The notes: generated by a model not told the origin, from the letters alone. Positions 37,306 through 46,212 are shown, numbered from the stretch's first letter. The stretch is DNA of 64,000 nucleotides from Agromyces protaetiae (GCF_004135405.1 NZ_CP035491.1:3348001-3412000), one strand, 5' to 3'. Made by a program: numbers and translations.

Positions 37306-38007
37306 TCACCGTCTCGCCCGGCTGTCGCGCTCTGCGATCCATCGGCCGACCTCCGACCGCAGATCGTCGTCGAGGATCGCGTCGACATCGATGTCCTGTC
37401 CCGCATACACTGCGGCGAGGAGGGCGATCAGCTCCGGATCGCGCCCGGCCCGTTCCATGCCGATGGCGTTCGCACCGCGCACGCTCGCGGGTGATCCGAA
37501 GGCCTTCGCGTAGGGCGGGATGTCGCGCGTGACGACCGAGGACATGCCGACCATCGCACCTCGTCCGACGGTTCGGAACTGATGCACGGCGGTCCCGAGA
37601 CCGAGGTTCGCCCCCGCGCCGACGGTCACGTGGCCCGCCAGCAGCACGCTCGACGCGAGGGACGCGCCGTCGCCCACCGAGCCGTCGTGCGCGACGTACA
37701 CCTGGTTCATGATGAACGCGTCGTCTCCGACCGTGGTGCGCCCTTTCCACCCCTGGTGGATCTGGGCGTACTCGCGGATCACGTTCCGGTCTCCGATCCG
37801 CACGCCGTTGCCGGTGGAGGGCGAGACCGACGTCGGATGCGGGTAAGACCTCACCTCGGGGGGCGCCCCGATGACGACGCCCGCACCAATCCAGTTCCCG
37901 TCGCCGATGTCGACCGGACCGGTGATGACGACGAACGGACCGATCGTGTTGTCGGCGCCGATGCGCACGTCTCCCGCGATCACTGCGGTCGGGTGGATGT
38001 CGTTCAT
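37306..38007 (-). CDS. LpxA-like left-handed beta-helix acyltransferase
   Basis: This 233-residue hexapeptide-repeat protein opens IHPTAVIAGDVRIGADNTIG and continues with the LpxA hallmarks: IGDRNVIREYAQIHQG, YVAHDGSVGDGASLAS (His107 aligns with the LpxA catalytic histidine), LLAGHVTVGAGANLG, AVHQFRTVGRGAMVG, DIPPYAKAFGSPASV and NAIGMERAG. LpxA acylates UDP-GlcNAc (or UDP-GlcNAc3N) in lipid A synthesis, which this organism should lack. It is divergent from a DegT aminotransferase and a Gfo/Idh dehydrogenase, the partners needed to make a 3-amino sugar. I infer N-acylation of such a sugar nucleotide; chain length is unknown. Confidence 0.85.
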   Translation of the reverse strand: MNDIHPTAVIAGDVRIGADNTIGPFVVITGPVDIGDGNWIGAGVVIGAPPEVRSYPHPTSVSPSTGNGVRIGDRNVIREYAQIHQGWKGRTTVGDDAFIMNQVYVAHDGSVGDGASLASSVLLAGHVTVGAGANLGLGTAVHQFRTVGRGAMVGMSSVVTRDIPPYAKAFGSPASVRGANAIGMERAGRDPELIALLAAVYAGQDIDVDAILDDDLRSEVGRWIAERDSRARR

Positions 38008-38102
38008 GCTGAAGCTTCCTCGACGCGGGCGACGCGCTCGCGTCGGGTAGATTGGCTATTCGTGCCGGTACCCCGGCAGAGCATCCCAATCATAGAGGCG
38101 CA

Positions 38103-39209
38103 ATGATCCCCATCACGACCGTCCAGTTCGGCTCCGAAGAAGAGGAGCTGGTCCTCGAAGTCCTCCGATCCGGCCTCATCGCCCAGGGTCCGAAGGTCGC
38201 AGCGCTCGAGGCGGGCTTCGCCGAGGCATACGGATCCAAGCACGCCATCGCCGTCAACAACGGCACCACCGCGCTCATCGCGGCGCTCCAGGTCCTCGAT
38301 CTGCAGCCGGGCGACGAGGTCGTGACGACCCCCTTCACGTTCGTCGCGACGCTCAACGCGATCCTCCAGGCCGGTGCGACCGCGGTCTTCGCCGACGCGC
38401 GCCTCGACGACTTCAACATCGACCCCGAGTCGATCGCCGGCGCGATCACCGAGCGCACCAAGGTGATCGCACCCGTGCACCTCTACGGCCAGATGGCCGA
38501 TATGGACAAGATCGTCGACCTCGCGCGCTCAAAGGGCCTTCGCATCCTCGAGGACTCGGCACAGGCGCAGGGTGCGCAGTTCGGCGAGCGGTTCGCCGGG
38601 AGCTACGGCCTGGCCACGTTCTCGCTCTACGCGACGAAGAACATGACGACCGGCGAGGGCGGCATTATCACGACCGACGACGACGAACTCGCCGACCGGC
38701 TCCGGCTACTGCGCAACCAGGGGATGCGCGCCCGGTACCAGTACGAGCTGGCGGGCAGCAACTACCGTCTCACCGATCTGCAGGCCGCGCTCGCGCTCCC
38801 GCAGCTCGCCCGCTACGACGAGACCGTCGCCAAGCGCCGGCGGAATGCGGCCTACCTGAGCAACGCGCTCGCGGAGGTCGCGGGCATCGTCACGCCCCGC
38901 GTCCTCGACGACCGCACGCACGTCTGGCACCAGTACACGATCCGCGTCACCGAGGAGTCCGGCATCACGCGCGACGAACTGTCCGCCAAGCTCCTCGAGC
39001 GCGGCGTCGGCAACGGCGTCTACTACCCGAAGCTCGTGTTCGACTACGATGCGTACGCCGGACATCCGCAGATCCGCGTCAGCGAGGTGCCGGTCGCGGC
39101 GCGCTTGACCCGCGAAGCGCTCTCGCTCCCCGTGCACCCCGCGCTCACGACCGACGAGCTCGACACCATCGCGGGCGCGGTCGCCGACATCGTGGCCGGG
39201 TCGCGATGA
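38103..39209 (+). CDS. DegT/DnrJ/EryC1 family sugar aminotransferase
   Basis: This 368-residue PLP enzyme transfers an amino group to a keto-sugar nucleotide. Motifs: FAEAYGSKHAIAVNNGTTAL, PGDEVVTTPFTFVATLNAIL, ILEDSAQAQGAQFGERFAG, and the PLP-lysine segment FSLYATKNMTTGEGGIIT. The family's RLTDLQAALALPQL is also present. Start MIPITTVQFGSEEE has GAGGCG upstream. It overlaps the Gfo/Idh/MocA gene by four bases and is divergent from the LpxA-like gene. This context resembles GnnB or WbpE, which aminate the C3 ketone of UDP-GlcNAc-derived sugars. A C4 aminotransferase role is the main alternative. Confidence 0.9.
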   Translation: MIPITTVQFGSEEEELVLEVLRSGLIAQGPKVAALEAGFAEAYGSKHAIAVNNGTTALIAALQVLDLQPGDEVVTTPFTFVATLNAILQAGATAVFADARLDDFNIDPESIAGAITERTKVIAPVHLYGQMADMDKIVDLARSKGLRILEDSAQAQGAQFGERFAGSYGLATFSLYATKNMTTGEGGIITTDDDELADRLRLLRNQGMRARYQYELAGSNYRLTDLQAALALPQLARYDETVAKRRRNAAYLSNALAEVAGIVTPRVLDDRTHVWHQYTIRVTEESGITRDELSAKLLERGVGNGVYYPKLVFDYDAYAGHPQIRVSEVPVAARLTREALSLPVHPALTTDELDTIAGAVADIVAGSR

Positions 39210-40168
39210 GCGCCCGCCCCCGGATCGCCCTCGTCGGCGCCGGCAATATGGGCTCGCACCACGCGCGGGTCATCAGCCAGTCCCCTGACGCCGACCTCGC
39301 CGTCCTCGTCGACCCGCGCGAAGAGGTGGGTCGTGCCGTCGCCGACCGTTTCGGCGCGGAGTGGGCCCCCGAGCTTCCCGATCTCGGCGACCTCGACGCC
39401 GTCGTGGTCGCCGCCGCAACCGAGGCGCACTTCGAACTCGCCATGCAGGTGCTCTCCCAGGACCGCCCGCTCCTCATCGAGAAGCCCGTCGCCGACAGCC
39501 TGCTGCGCACCGAAGAGATCCTCGCCGAAGCCGATCGCCGCGACCTTCCCATCATGTGCGGCCTCCTCGAGCGCTGGAATCCGGCCGTCATGGCCGCGAA
39601 GTCGGTGCTCCGCGAACCGATCCACATCCGCGCCATGCGGCACTCCCCCTATGCGCCCCGCATCCGCACGGGCGTGTCGTGGGACCTCCTGGTCCACGAC
39701 GTCGACCTCGCGATCCAGCTCTTCGGCACCGAGCCGACCGATGTGTCGGCGCAGCTCGGGTTCTTCCACCCGTCATCGCTCGTACAGGCCGAGGATGTCG
39801 CCGAAGCGACCCTCGCCTTCGCGAACGGCGGGGTCGCGCAGATCTCGGCCAGCCGGATCGGCCAGCACAAGGTCCGCTCGCTGACCGTGCACGAGCTCGA
39901 CCGCCTGATCGAGGTCGACCTGCTCCGCCGCAACCTGACGGTCTACCGTCACGTCTCCGAGGCGTCGGTCGACGATGGCATGGGGTTCCGCCAGCAGACG
40001 ATCATCGAGATCCCCGAGATCCCACCGGCGCCCGAGCCGCTCACTGCGCAGTTCACCCGGTTCCTCGAACTGGTCGAGAGCCGTGCGGATGCCGCCGAGG
40101 AGCGAGCGGGCATCCTCCCGTCCCACCGCGTGATCGACCACGTCATCGCGCAACGCGCGCGCGCCTGA
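39206..40168 (+). CDS. Gfo/Idh/MocA family sugar-nucleotide oxidoreductase
   Basis: This 320-residue NAD(P) enzyme starts RIALVGAGNMGSHHARVI (Rossmann site) and has the catalytic lysine motif LLIEKPVADSLLRTEE. The stretch IMCGLLERWNPAV resembles the VGHxERFNP signature of UDP-GlcNAc 3-dehydrogenases such as GnnA and WbpB/WlbA, and SWDLLVHDVDLAIQLFG supplies the usual DxxxH pair. ATGA overlap with the DegT gene shows coupling. The inferred reaction is oxidation of UDP-GlcNAc (or its uronate) at C3, giving the ketone aminated by the DegT enzyme. No dedicated UDP-glucose dehydrogenase for a uronate is in the window. Confidence 0.88.
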   Translation: MSARPRIALVGAGNMGSHHARVISQSPDADLAVLVDPREEVGRAVADRFGAEWAPELPDLGDLDAVVVAAATEAHFELAMQVLSQDRPLLIEKPVADSLLRTEEILAEADRRDLPIMCGLLERWNPAVMAAKSVLREPIHIRAMRHSPYAPRIRTGVSWDLLVHDVDLAIQLFGTEPTDVSAQLGFFHPSSLVQAEDVAEATLAFANGGVAQISASRIGQHKVRSLTVHELDRLIEVDLLRRNLTVYRHVSEASVDDGMGFRQQTIIEIPEIPPAPEPLTAQFTRFLELVESRADAAEERAGILPSHRVIDHVIAQRARA

Positions 40169-40230
40169 TCTCTCCCCGCGCACGCCCCCCCCAAAGCGGT
40201 CACGCACACCACGCTTGATAGGATCTCCGC

Positions 40231-40971
40231 ATGTCTCATCCCCTCGAACGCGTGCTCATCGTCATGCCCGCGTTCAACGAGAGGGAGGCGATCGGCGATG
40301 TCATCGCCGAGGTCCGACACTCGCTCCCAGGCGCCGGATGCCTCGTGGTGAACGACGGCTCGACGGACGGGACCGCGTCGGTGGCCCGGGCCGCAGGCGC
40401 GACCGTCGCCGACCTGCCCGTGAATCTCGGCGTCGGCGGAGCGATGCGGCTCGGCTTCAAGTACGCGATCCAGAACGGCTACGACGTCGTCGTCCAGATC
40501 GACGCCGACGGGCAGCACGACCCGGCGGCCGTGCCGAAGCTCCTCGCGAAGCTCGGTGAGGCCGACATCGTCATCGGCGCCCGTTTCGCCGGCGAAGGCG
40601 AATACCGGGCGCACGGCCTGCGGCGATTCGCGATGCGCGTCATCGCGCGCTTGCTGAGCCGGACCGCGAAGACCCGGCTGACGGACGCGACCTCCGGCTT
40701 CAAGGCGTGCGGTCCCCGTGCGGTCGCCCTCTTCGCCGTCGACTATCCCGCCGAGTACCTCGGCGACACGATCGAGGCGCTCGTGATCGCGGCGCGCGCC
40801 GGCTGCCGGATCATCCAGGTGCCGGTCGCCATGCGCCCGCGGGCCGGAGGCACACCGAGCCACAACCCCGTGCGCTCCGCCGTCTACCTCGCCAGGGCGT
40901 TCATCGCGCTCGGATTCGCGCACATCCGTCCCAAGCGCACGATCGCCGCCGTCGGCGCAGCCGAGAACTGA
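40231..40971 (+). CDS. Family-2 glycosyltransferase (polyprenyl-phosphate glycosyltransferase-like)
   Basis: This 246-residue GT-A enzyme shows VLIVMPAFNEREAIGDVI, LVVNDGSTDGTASVAR, the metal-binding DADGQHDP, and the acceptor-site stretch ARLLSRTAKTRLTDATSGFK of the DPM1-like group. It has no clear transmembrane helices, so it acts at the cytoplasmic face, probably moving a sugar to a polyprenyl phosphate or starting a chain. The 62-base gap before it holds an 8-9 base C-run. It is followed after five bases by a DUF2304 gene, a frequent partner. Confidence 0.88.
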   Translation: MSHPLERVLIVMPAFNEREAIGDVIAEVRHSLPGAGCLVVNDGSTDGTASVARAAGATVADLPVNLGVGGAMRLGFKYAIQNGYDVVVQIDADGQHDPAAVPKLLAKLGEADIVIGARFAGEGEYRAHGLRRFAMRVIARLLSRTAKTRLTDATSGFKACGPRAVALFAVDYPAEYLGDTIEALVIAARAGCRIIQVPVAMRPRAGGTPSHNPVRSAVYLARAFIALGFAHIRPKRTIAAVGAAEN

Positions 40972-40976
40972 GATCC

Positions 40977-41375
40977 ATGAGCACGTTGTCCTACACCCTC
41001 GGAGTCGTCGCCTCGCTCGCGACGTTCGTGGTCGTCATCGAACTCCTGCGACGCCGACGGCTGCGCGAGCGCCACGCCGTGTGGTGGCTCGCCGCGACCG
41101 TCCTCGCCGTCGTCGTCGGCGTCTTCCCCGGCATCCTCGAATGGGCCGCGAACCTGCTCGGCGTCGGCCTGCCGTCGAACCTCGTCTTCTTCGTCTCGAT
41201 CGCCGTGCTCGTCCTCGTGTGCATCCAGCACAGTTCCGAGCTGACCGACCTCGAGGGTGAGACCAGGGCGCTCGTCGAAACGGCGGCGCTGCTCGAGCTC
41301 AGGGTCCGCGAACTCGAGTCCGCCCTCGCCGACTCCGACCGATCGTCCGGCGGCACGCCGGCCGGAGACGCATGA
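40977..41375 (+). CDS. DUF2304 family small membrane protein
   Basis: This 132-residue protein has three hydrophobic segments (about residues 5-22, 38-56, 65-83) and a C-terminal coiled-coil-like helix (LEGETRALVETAALLELRV). DUF2304 proteins are regularly encoded directly after DPM1-like glycosyltransferases and are thought to anchor or assist them; that is family context, not visible in the sequence. Its stop overlaps the next glycosyltransferase start by four bases (ATGA). Confidence 0.85.
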   Translation: MSTLSYTLGVVASLATFVVVIELLRRRRLRERHAVWWLAATVLAVVVGVFPGILEWAANLLGVGLPSNLVFFVSIAVLVLVCIQHSSELTDLEGETRALVETAALLELRVRELESALADSDRSSGGTPAGDA

Positions 41376-42463
41376 GCCCCACCCCGAACGAGGCCCTTCC
41401 CGACGTCAGCATCGTGATCCCCTCGTACAACTCGGCCCCGTGGCTCCCCACGACCTTCGAGGCGCTCGCACGCGCCGTGCGCGCGTCCGGCCTGGCGGTG
41501 CAGGTCGTCTTCGTCGACGACGGATCGACGGATGACACCGAGTCCGTCGTCGAACGCATCGCGGCAGCCTTCCCTGGCACCGTCGAACTCCACCGCCAGA
41601 CGAATCAGGGCCGGTTCCTCGCCCGCTGGGCCGGCCTCAAGCGATCCCGTGCGACCGCGACGATGCTCCTCGACTCGCGCGTGCTCGTCGACGTCGATTC
41701 GCTCGTCCACTACCGACGCGTCCTCGCGGAGGAGCCGTCGCAGACGGTGTGGAACGGCCACGTCCCGACCGTCTCCGACGCCCCGCTCGTCGGCCGGTTC
41801 TGGGAGGTGCCGACCCACATCTTCTGGGCCCACTACCTGCGGCGCCCGAGACCGATGGACATCACGCCCGAGAACTTCGATTCAGTGCCGAAGGGCACGA
41901 CGATCTTCCTGGCCCCCACCGATCTGCTGCGCGAGGCGTTCCGCGGCACCTGGCCGGCCGACGACGCCCGCCTGGTCTCGGACGACACCAAGCTCCTGCG
42001 CTGGTTGGTCGAAGCGCACCCGATCCGACTCGACCCGGGGTTCTCCGCCCTCTACCGTCCCCGCACGACGGTCCGCGGGTTCGTGTCGCACACCTTCGAT
42101 CGTGGAACCCTGTTCGTCGACAGCTACGCCGGCACGACCCCCGCCCGCTCGATCGCCCTCATCGCGTTCGCGCTCGCGCCGATCGCCCTCGTCGTCGTCC
42201 TCGTGTGGCTCGTCGTGGCGGGTTTGGGCGCCGTCGCGCTCGGCATCGCGCTCGCGAGCATCCTCCTCGCGCTCGCACCGGCGCTCCTCGCGGCGATCAA
42301 CCGCTGCCCCCCGCGCGCCCTGCTCGCCTACGTCGCGGTGCTTCCGCTCTTCGTCGTCCCGTTCTGGCTGGGTCTCGTGCGCGGCCTGTTCGTTCACCGT
42401 CGTGCCTTCCTCCGCCGCGGCGCCCTCCACCCTTCGACCTCCGAGGAGCACACCGCACCGTGA
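41372..42463 (+). CDS. Family-2 glycosyltransferase with C-terminal membrane segments
   Basis: This 363-residue protein has a GT-A domain in residues 1-230: VSIVIPSYNSAPWLPTTFEA, QVVFVDDGSTDDTESVVERI, RQTNQGRFLARWAGLKRSRA and MLLDSRVLVDVDSL, where DSR stands in place of a classical DxD. Three hydrophobic helices (about residues 255-340) follow, with a short basic tail. It overlaps both neighbours (ATGA with DUF2304, GTGA with the epimerase), so the block 40231-43533 is one transcription unit. Donor and acceptor are unknown. Confidence 0.85.
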   Translation: MSPTPNEALPDVSIVIPSYNSAPWLPTTFEALARAVRASGLAVQVVFVDDGSTDDTESVVERIAAAFPGTVELHRQTNQGRFLARWAGLKRSRATATMLLDSRVLVDVDSLVHYRRVLAEEPSQTVWNGHVPTVSDAPLVGRFWEVPTHIFWAHYLRRPRPMDITPENFDSVPKGTTIFLAPTDLLREAFRGTWPADDARLVSDDTKLLRWLVEAHPIRLDPGFSALYRPRTTVRGFVSHTFDRGTLFVDSYAGTTPARSIALIAFALAPIALVVVLVWLVVAGLGAVALGIALASILLALAPALLAAINRCPPRALLAYVAVLPLFVVPFWLGLVRGLFVHRRAFLRRGALHPSTSEEHTAP

Positions 42464-43533
42464 TCATCTTCATCTACGGCACTACCGCCGAGGCGATCAA
42501 GCTCGCTCCGGTCGCCCGCCGCCTCGACGCGCAGGGCATCCCCTACCAGCACTGGATCACCTACCACCACACCGAGTCGCTTCGGAAGGCCATCCCCGAG
42601 CTCGGATTCCATGCGCCCGAGCAGCAGATCGCCAACGGCAGCAAGGGGCGTTCGCTGACCTCGCCCGCGCAGATGGTCAAGTGGATCTTCGACATCCTCG
42701 GCTGGACGATGAAGAACGCGGGCAAGCTCAAGAAGACCCTGCCCGAGGGCACGGTCGTCGTCGTGCACGGCGACACCATGACCACCGTGCTCGGCACGCT
42801 CATCGGCAAGCGGCTCGGGGTTCCGGTCGCTCACGTCGAAGCGGGTCTCCGGTCCGGCAACTGGCGCCACCCCTTCCCCGAAGAGCTCGACCGCCGGATC
42901 GTCGGCCGGATCGCGGACATCCACTACGCCCCGTCCGAAGAGGCCGCGCGGAACCTCTCGCGCCGTTCGAACGTCCTGAACACGCACGGTAACACCGCGA
43001 AAGACGCCGTCCTAGACGCCGCGCGCGACCGCGGCCAGGCCGAGGAGCCGTTCGGACTGGTCCTCCTCCACCGTTTCGAATTCGTCTCGAACCAAGCCCT
43101 CGTCCGCGAGACGCTCACGACCCTCGACCGCGACACCCCGCTGCCGCTCCGGATCATCGTCGATGCGTTCTCGCGCCCCGCGATGGAGGCGACGATCGCC
43201 GAGCTCGGCCTCACGAACATCACGGTGATCGACAAGCTCGAGCACGGCGACTTCGTCGAGACGATGCGCTCCGCGTCGTTCATCGTGACTGATTCGGGCG
43301 GCATCCAGCAGGAGTCCGCGGTGTTCGGCGTCCCGACGCTGATCCACCGCAAGGTCACCGAAAGCGAAGACGGCATCGGCACGAGCGCGGTCCTCTCCGA
43401 GTGGGACCAGGCCAAAGTCTCGGCGTTCCTCGCCGACAGCGCCAAGTACCGCGTCGAGGACCCCGACACGGGCCGCTCCCCCTCGGACATTATCGTCGCC
43501 GATCTCATCGAGCGCGGCTTCGCGCGCGCGTGA
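42460..43533 (+). CDS. UDP-N-acetylglucosamine 2-epimerase-like protein
   Basis: This 357-residue GT-B-fold enzyme of the WecB family shows the opening IIFIYGTTAEAIKLAPVARR, VVVHGDTMTTVLGTLIGKRL, VAHVEAGLRSGNWRHPFPEE and VTDSGGIQQESAVFGVP. WecB makes UDP-ManNAc from UDP-GlcNAc; relatives such as WbpI act on 2,3-diamino sugars. With the C3 amination set upstream, the second substrate is possible. The start is GTG 42460 with CGAGGAG about 15 bases upstream, overlapping the GT2 stop. The C-terminus extends beyond the minimal fold (DPDTGRSPSDIIVADLIERG). Substrate assignment is inference. Confidence 0.88.
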   Translation: MIIFIYGTTAEAIKLAPVARRLDAQGIPYQHWITYHHTESLRKAIPELGFHAPEQQIANGSKGRSLTSPAQMVKWIFDILGWTMKNAGKLKKTLPEGTVVVVHGDTMTTVLGTLIGKRLGVPVAHVEAGLRSGNWRHPFPEELDRRIVGRIADIHYAPSEEAARNLSRRSNVLNTHGNTAKDAVLDAARDRGQAEEPFGLVLLHRFEFVSNQALVRETLTTLDRDTPLPLRIIVDAFSRPAMEATIAELGLTNITVIDKLEHGDFVETMRSASFIVTDSGGIQQESAVFGVPTLIHRKVTESEDGIGTSAVLSEWDQAKVSAFLADSAKYRVEDPDTGRSPSDIIVADLIERGFARA

Positions 43534-43549
43534 GCCGGAGCGGACGATC

Positions 43550-44833
43550 GTGAGCACGCCGTCAAAATCCCGTCTCGGGACGCACGGCCGCGCCCTCGCG
43601 GAGATCACCGCGATCAGCGCACTCGGCATCCTCGCGACCGCGGGGTTCCAGGTCGTCGCGGCCCGAGGTCTCGGCACCGAGCAGTTCGGTCTGCTCGCCG
43701 CGTTCCTCGCCGTCGTGAACGTCGTCGCCGTCGGAAGCTCCGCGCTACGCAACTCCGTCGCGGTCGCGACGGCGGCCGTCGAACCCACAGGAGCGTCGGG
43801 GACAGACAGCCCAAGCCGACGTCGCCACCTCGATGGACCGTTCATCGAAGCCCTCGTGCTCGGCGGCGCAGCCACGGTGGTCGTGCTCGCGATCGGTCCT
43901 CTGCTGGTCGGATCGCTCGACGCCTCCTGGCTGCTCGTGCTCGTCACCGCGCTCGGTATCGTCCCGTACTTCCTGTTCGCGAGGGCGCAGGGCATCCTGC
44001 AGGGCGTCGACGCGACCCGTTCGGTCGTTTGGTGGACGACCGGCAGCCAATTGCTCCAGCTGGGCCTCACCACCATCGCAGTCGTCACCGGCACCGGTGC
44101 TCTCGGCGTGCTGCTCGTCGTCGTGGTCACCGCGGTGCTCGGCGCCGTCGGAGCCGGCCTGCAGCTCCGCCGCGCCGGGATCGTCGGGCGCGCGAGCGCC
44201 TTCACGGCGCAGAGCATTACCGTGCTGCTGCTGACCGTGACGTTCGCGTGGATGACGAACGCCGATGTCGTGCTCGTCCGCGGCGGCGCCTCGCCGCACG
44301 ACTCTGGCGCCTACGCGGCCGGCGCCGTGCTCGTGAAGACGATGCTGATCGTGCCCTCGATCCTCTCGCTCTACCTACTTCCGCGGTTCGTCCGCGCGAG
44401 CGGAGATCGCGCGCGGACCCGCCAGGGCCTCAACCTGACCCTTGTCTTCACCCTCGTCACGGGAATCGCGATCTCGGGCGGCCTCTGGCTGCTCGGCGGC
44501 CCGATCGTCGACCTGCTGTACGGTCCCGCGTATGCGGAGACCGTCGGGCTCCTGCCTTGGATGGCGCTCATGTGCCTTCCGTGGTCGATGGCGCAGGCCG
44601 TGCTCATCTCGCTGACGGCCGGGGCCTCGCGACTCGGCCTCGTCATCGCACTCGGCGCGGCGCTCCTGCAGCTCGCCGGGTTCCTCGTCGCGCTTCCCGA
44701 CATCCTGCTCGCGATCGCGCTCAACGGCGCCAGCGGAACGCTCGCGCTCGTCGCGTTCTACATCGCCCACCTCGTGCGTTCGAGGCCGACGCTCGTGACC
44801 GCGACGAACGCCCCGACGCAGTCGGCGTCGTAG
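43550..44833 (+). CDS. Wzx-type oligosaccharide flippase (MATE/MVF-like)
   Basis: This 427-residue membrane protein has about 12 transmembrane helices. The N-terminal segment LATAGFQVVAARGLGTEQFG is the usual opening of polysaccharide flippases, and a middle loop carries TNADVVLVRGGASPHDSGAY, the family's conserved charged stretch. Such proteins move undecaprenyl-linked repeat units across the membrane, upstream of Wzy-like polymerases. It starts at GTG 43550, 16 bases after the epimerase gene, so it ends the plus-strand operon that starts near 38.1 kb. It converges on gtrA. Confidence 0.85.
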   Translation: MSTPSKSRLGTHGRALAEITAISALGILATAGFQVVAARGLGTEQFGLLAAFLAVVNVVAVGSSALRNSVAVATAAVEPTGASGTDSPSRRRHLDGPFIEALVLGGAATVVVLAIGPLLVGSLDASWLLVLVTALGIVPYFLFARAQGILQGVDATRSVVWWTTGSQLLQLGLTTIAVVTGTGALGVLLVVVVTAVLGAVGAGLQLRRAGIVGRASAFTAQSITVLLLTVTFAWMTNADVVLVRGGASPHDSGAYAAGAVLVKTMLIVPSILSLYLLPRFVRASGDRARTRQGLNLTLVFTLVTGIAISGGLWLLGGPIVDLLYGPAYAETVGLLPWMALMCLPWSMAQAVLISLTAGASRLGLVIALGAALLQLAGFLVALPDILLAIALNGASGTLALVAFYIAHLVRSRPTLVTATNAPTQSAS

Positions 44834-44858
44834 CGCGACAACCGGGGCGTCGCGGCGG

Positions 44859-45287
44859 TCAGGCCGCGTCGTTGGAGACCGTGCGGTCGCGGAACGTCCA
44901 AAGGCGGTTGATGGTGAAATTGCACCCCGCGACGAAGCAGACGACCGCGACCTGCACGGCGGCGAACGGCCAGCCCCAAAGGTTGACGAGCACGAAATAG
45001 AGGCCGACGCTGAGCGCCCACGTGATCGTGGTGACGAGCGCGAACCGCATCGAGGCGATCACAACGGGGCTGCCGCTCTTGAAGACCCACCACTTCTGGA
45101 GTGCGAACGACACGACGAACGACACGAGGACACCGGAGACCGTCGAAAGCTCGTCGTTCACGCCGAGCGCACGGCAGCTGAACGAGGTTGCCAGCATGCT
45201 CAGACCGCTCAGGACGCCCGAGACGATGTACCGCCACACCGCCTGACGGTTCTCCCCGAACAGGGCGTCAGTGATCTTCCGGATCAC
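44859..45287 (-). CDS. GtrA family membrane protein
   Basis: This 142-residue protein has four transmembrane helices, beginning VWRYIVSGVLSGLSMLATS and including LVSFVVSFALQKWWVFKSGS and AGCNFTINRLWTFRD, the two W-x-F motifs typical of the GtrA family. GtrA-like proteins are thought to flip polyprenyl-linked monosaccharides; their partner is a GtrB-like transferase. Here the gene overlaps the preceding GtrB-like gene by 20 bases. It could decorate the polysaccharide or a teichoic-acid-like polymer with a side sugar. Confidence 0.9.
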   Translation of the reverse strand: MIRKITDALFGENRQAVWRYIVSGVLSGLSMLATSFSCRALGVNDELSTVSGVLVSFVVSFALQKWWVFKSGSPVVIASMRFALVTTITWALSVGLYFVLVNLWGWPFAAVQVAVVCFVAGCNFTINRLWTFRDRTVSNDAA

Positions 45288-46212
45288 GCTGCATCTCCCG
45301 GGTGTCGGTCTCGATGATGTACGCGGCTCGGCCTCTGACCGCTTCGAAGATGGCCGCGATGTACTCGCCGATGACGCCGAGACCGAACAGCAGCAGCGAC
45401 CCGACGAAGAGGATGAGCAGGATGACGGTCGTGAACCCGGTCTGCGCGTTGCCGTTGAACCACTGCACGAGCGTCTGGATGCCGAGCACGAGCGCCGCGA
45501 TCATGAGGAACAGCGACGCGGCGCTGACGAGGTGGAGCGGCTTGGTCGAGAAGGTCGTGATCGACCGGGTCGCGAGCCGCGCGAGTGAACCGATTCGGAA
45601 ACTCGAACGGCCGGTGGCGCGCGGGGCCGGGTCGAACTCGACCATGACAGTGTGGAAGCCGAGGATTGAGGAATCGCCGCGGAAGAACGGGCGGTGCACG
45701 CCCTGCTCGAGGAGCTTCTCCCGAACACGGCGCGAGATCAAGCGGAAATCGGTCGTGTTCTGGACGTCGATCCCCGAGAGCTGCGCGAACGCGCGGCCCC
45801 ACAGGTTCGAGCCGAGCCGGACGACGAAGGACTGATCGGGCCGGGTCCGCTTGCGCGCGATGACGATCTCGGCGCCAGCCTGCCACTGCGCGAGCATCTC
45901 GGTGATGAGCTCGGGCGGATGCTGCAGGTCGGAGTCGAGCACGACGGCGACGTCTCCGCGCGCGTGCTCGAGTCCGGCGTAGAGCGCGGGGTCCTTGCCG
46001 AAGTTCCTCGACAGCTTGAGGCCGCGCACCTTCGGATCTCGGTCGGCGAGCTCCGCGATCCGAGCCCACGACTCGTCGGCGGAGCCGTCGTCGATGAGGA
46101 TGATCTCGACTTCCCCGTCCCACGCCGAGAGCACCTCTTCGACGCGAGCGACGAAGGCCTCGACGCCGGCGGACTCATTGTACACGGGGGCCACAACGCT
46201 CAGGAGGGTCAT
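45268..46212 (-). CDS. Polyprenyl-phosphate glycosyltransferase (GtrB/DPM-like)
   Basis: This 314-residue GT2 enzyme has VVAPVYNESAGVEAFVARVE, IILIDDGSADESWARI, the GtrB-type LKLSRNFGKDPALYAGLEHA, and metal site VLDSDLQHPPELI. The C-terminal two transmembrane helices (about residues 232-255 and 266-290) anchor it. It should make a polyprenyl-phosphate-sugar at the inner face for the GtrA protein encoded just downstream, with which it overlaps. Which sugar (glucose, galactose, GlcNAc) cannot be read. It is preceded by a 521-residue membrane protein in the same direction. Confidence 0.9.
   Translation of the reverse strand: MTLLSVVAPVYNESAGVEAFVARVEEVLSAWDGEVEIILIDDGSADESWARIAELADRDPKVRGLKLSRNFGKDPALYAGLEHARGDVAVVLDSDLQHPPELITEMLAQWQAGAEIVIARKRTRPDQSFVVRLGSNLWGRAFAQLSGIDVQNTTDFRLISRRVREKLLEQGVHRPFFRGDSSILGFHTVMVEFDPAPRATGRSSFRIGSLARLATRSITTFSTKPLHLVSAASLFLMIAALVLGIQTLVQWFNGNAQTGFTTVILLILFVGSLLLFGLGVIGEYIAAIFEAVRGRAAYIIETDTREMQRDPEDH

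Noticed and set aside
40181..40192. C-run before the glycosyltransferase at 40231 as a phase-variation tract
   Set aside because: It is in the spacer, not in a reading frame or clearly between promoter boxes; variation was not demonstrable from one sequence.
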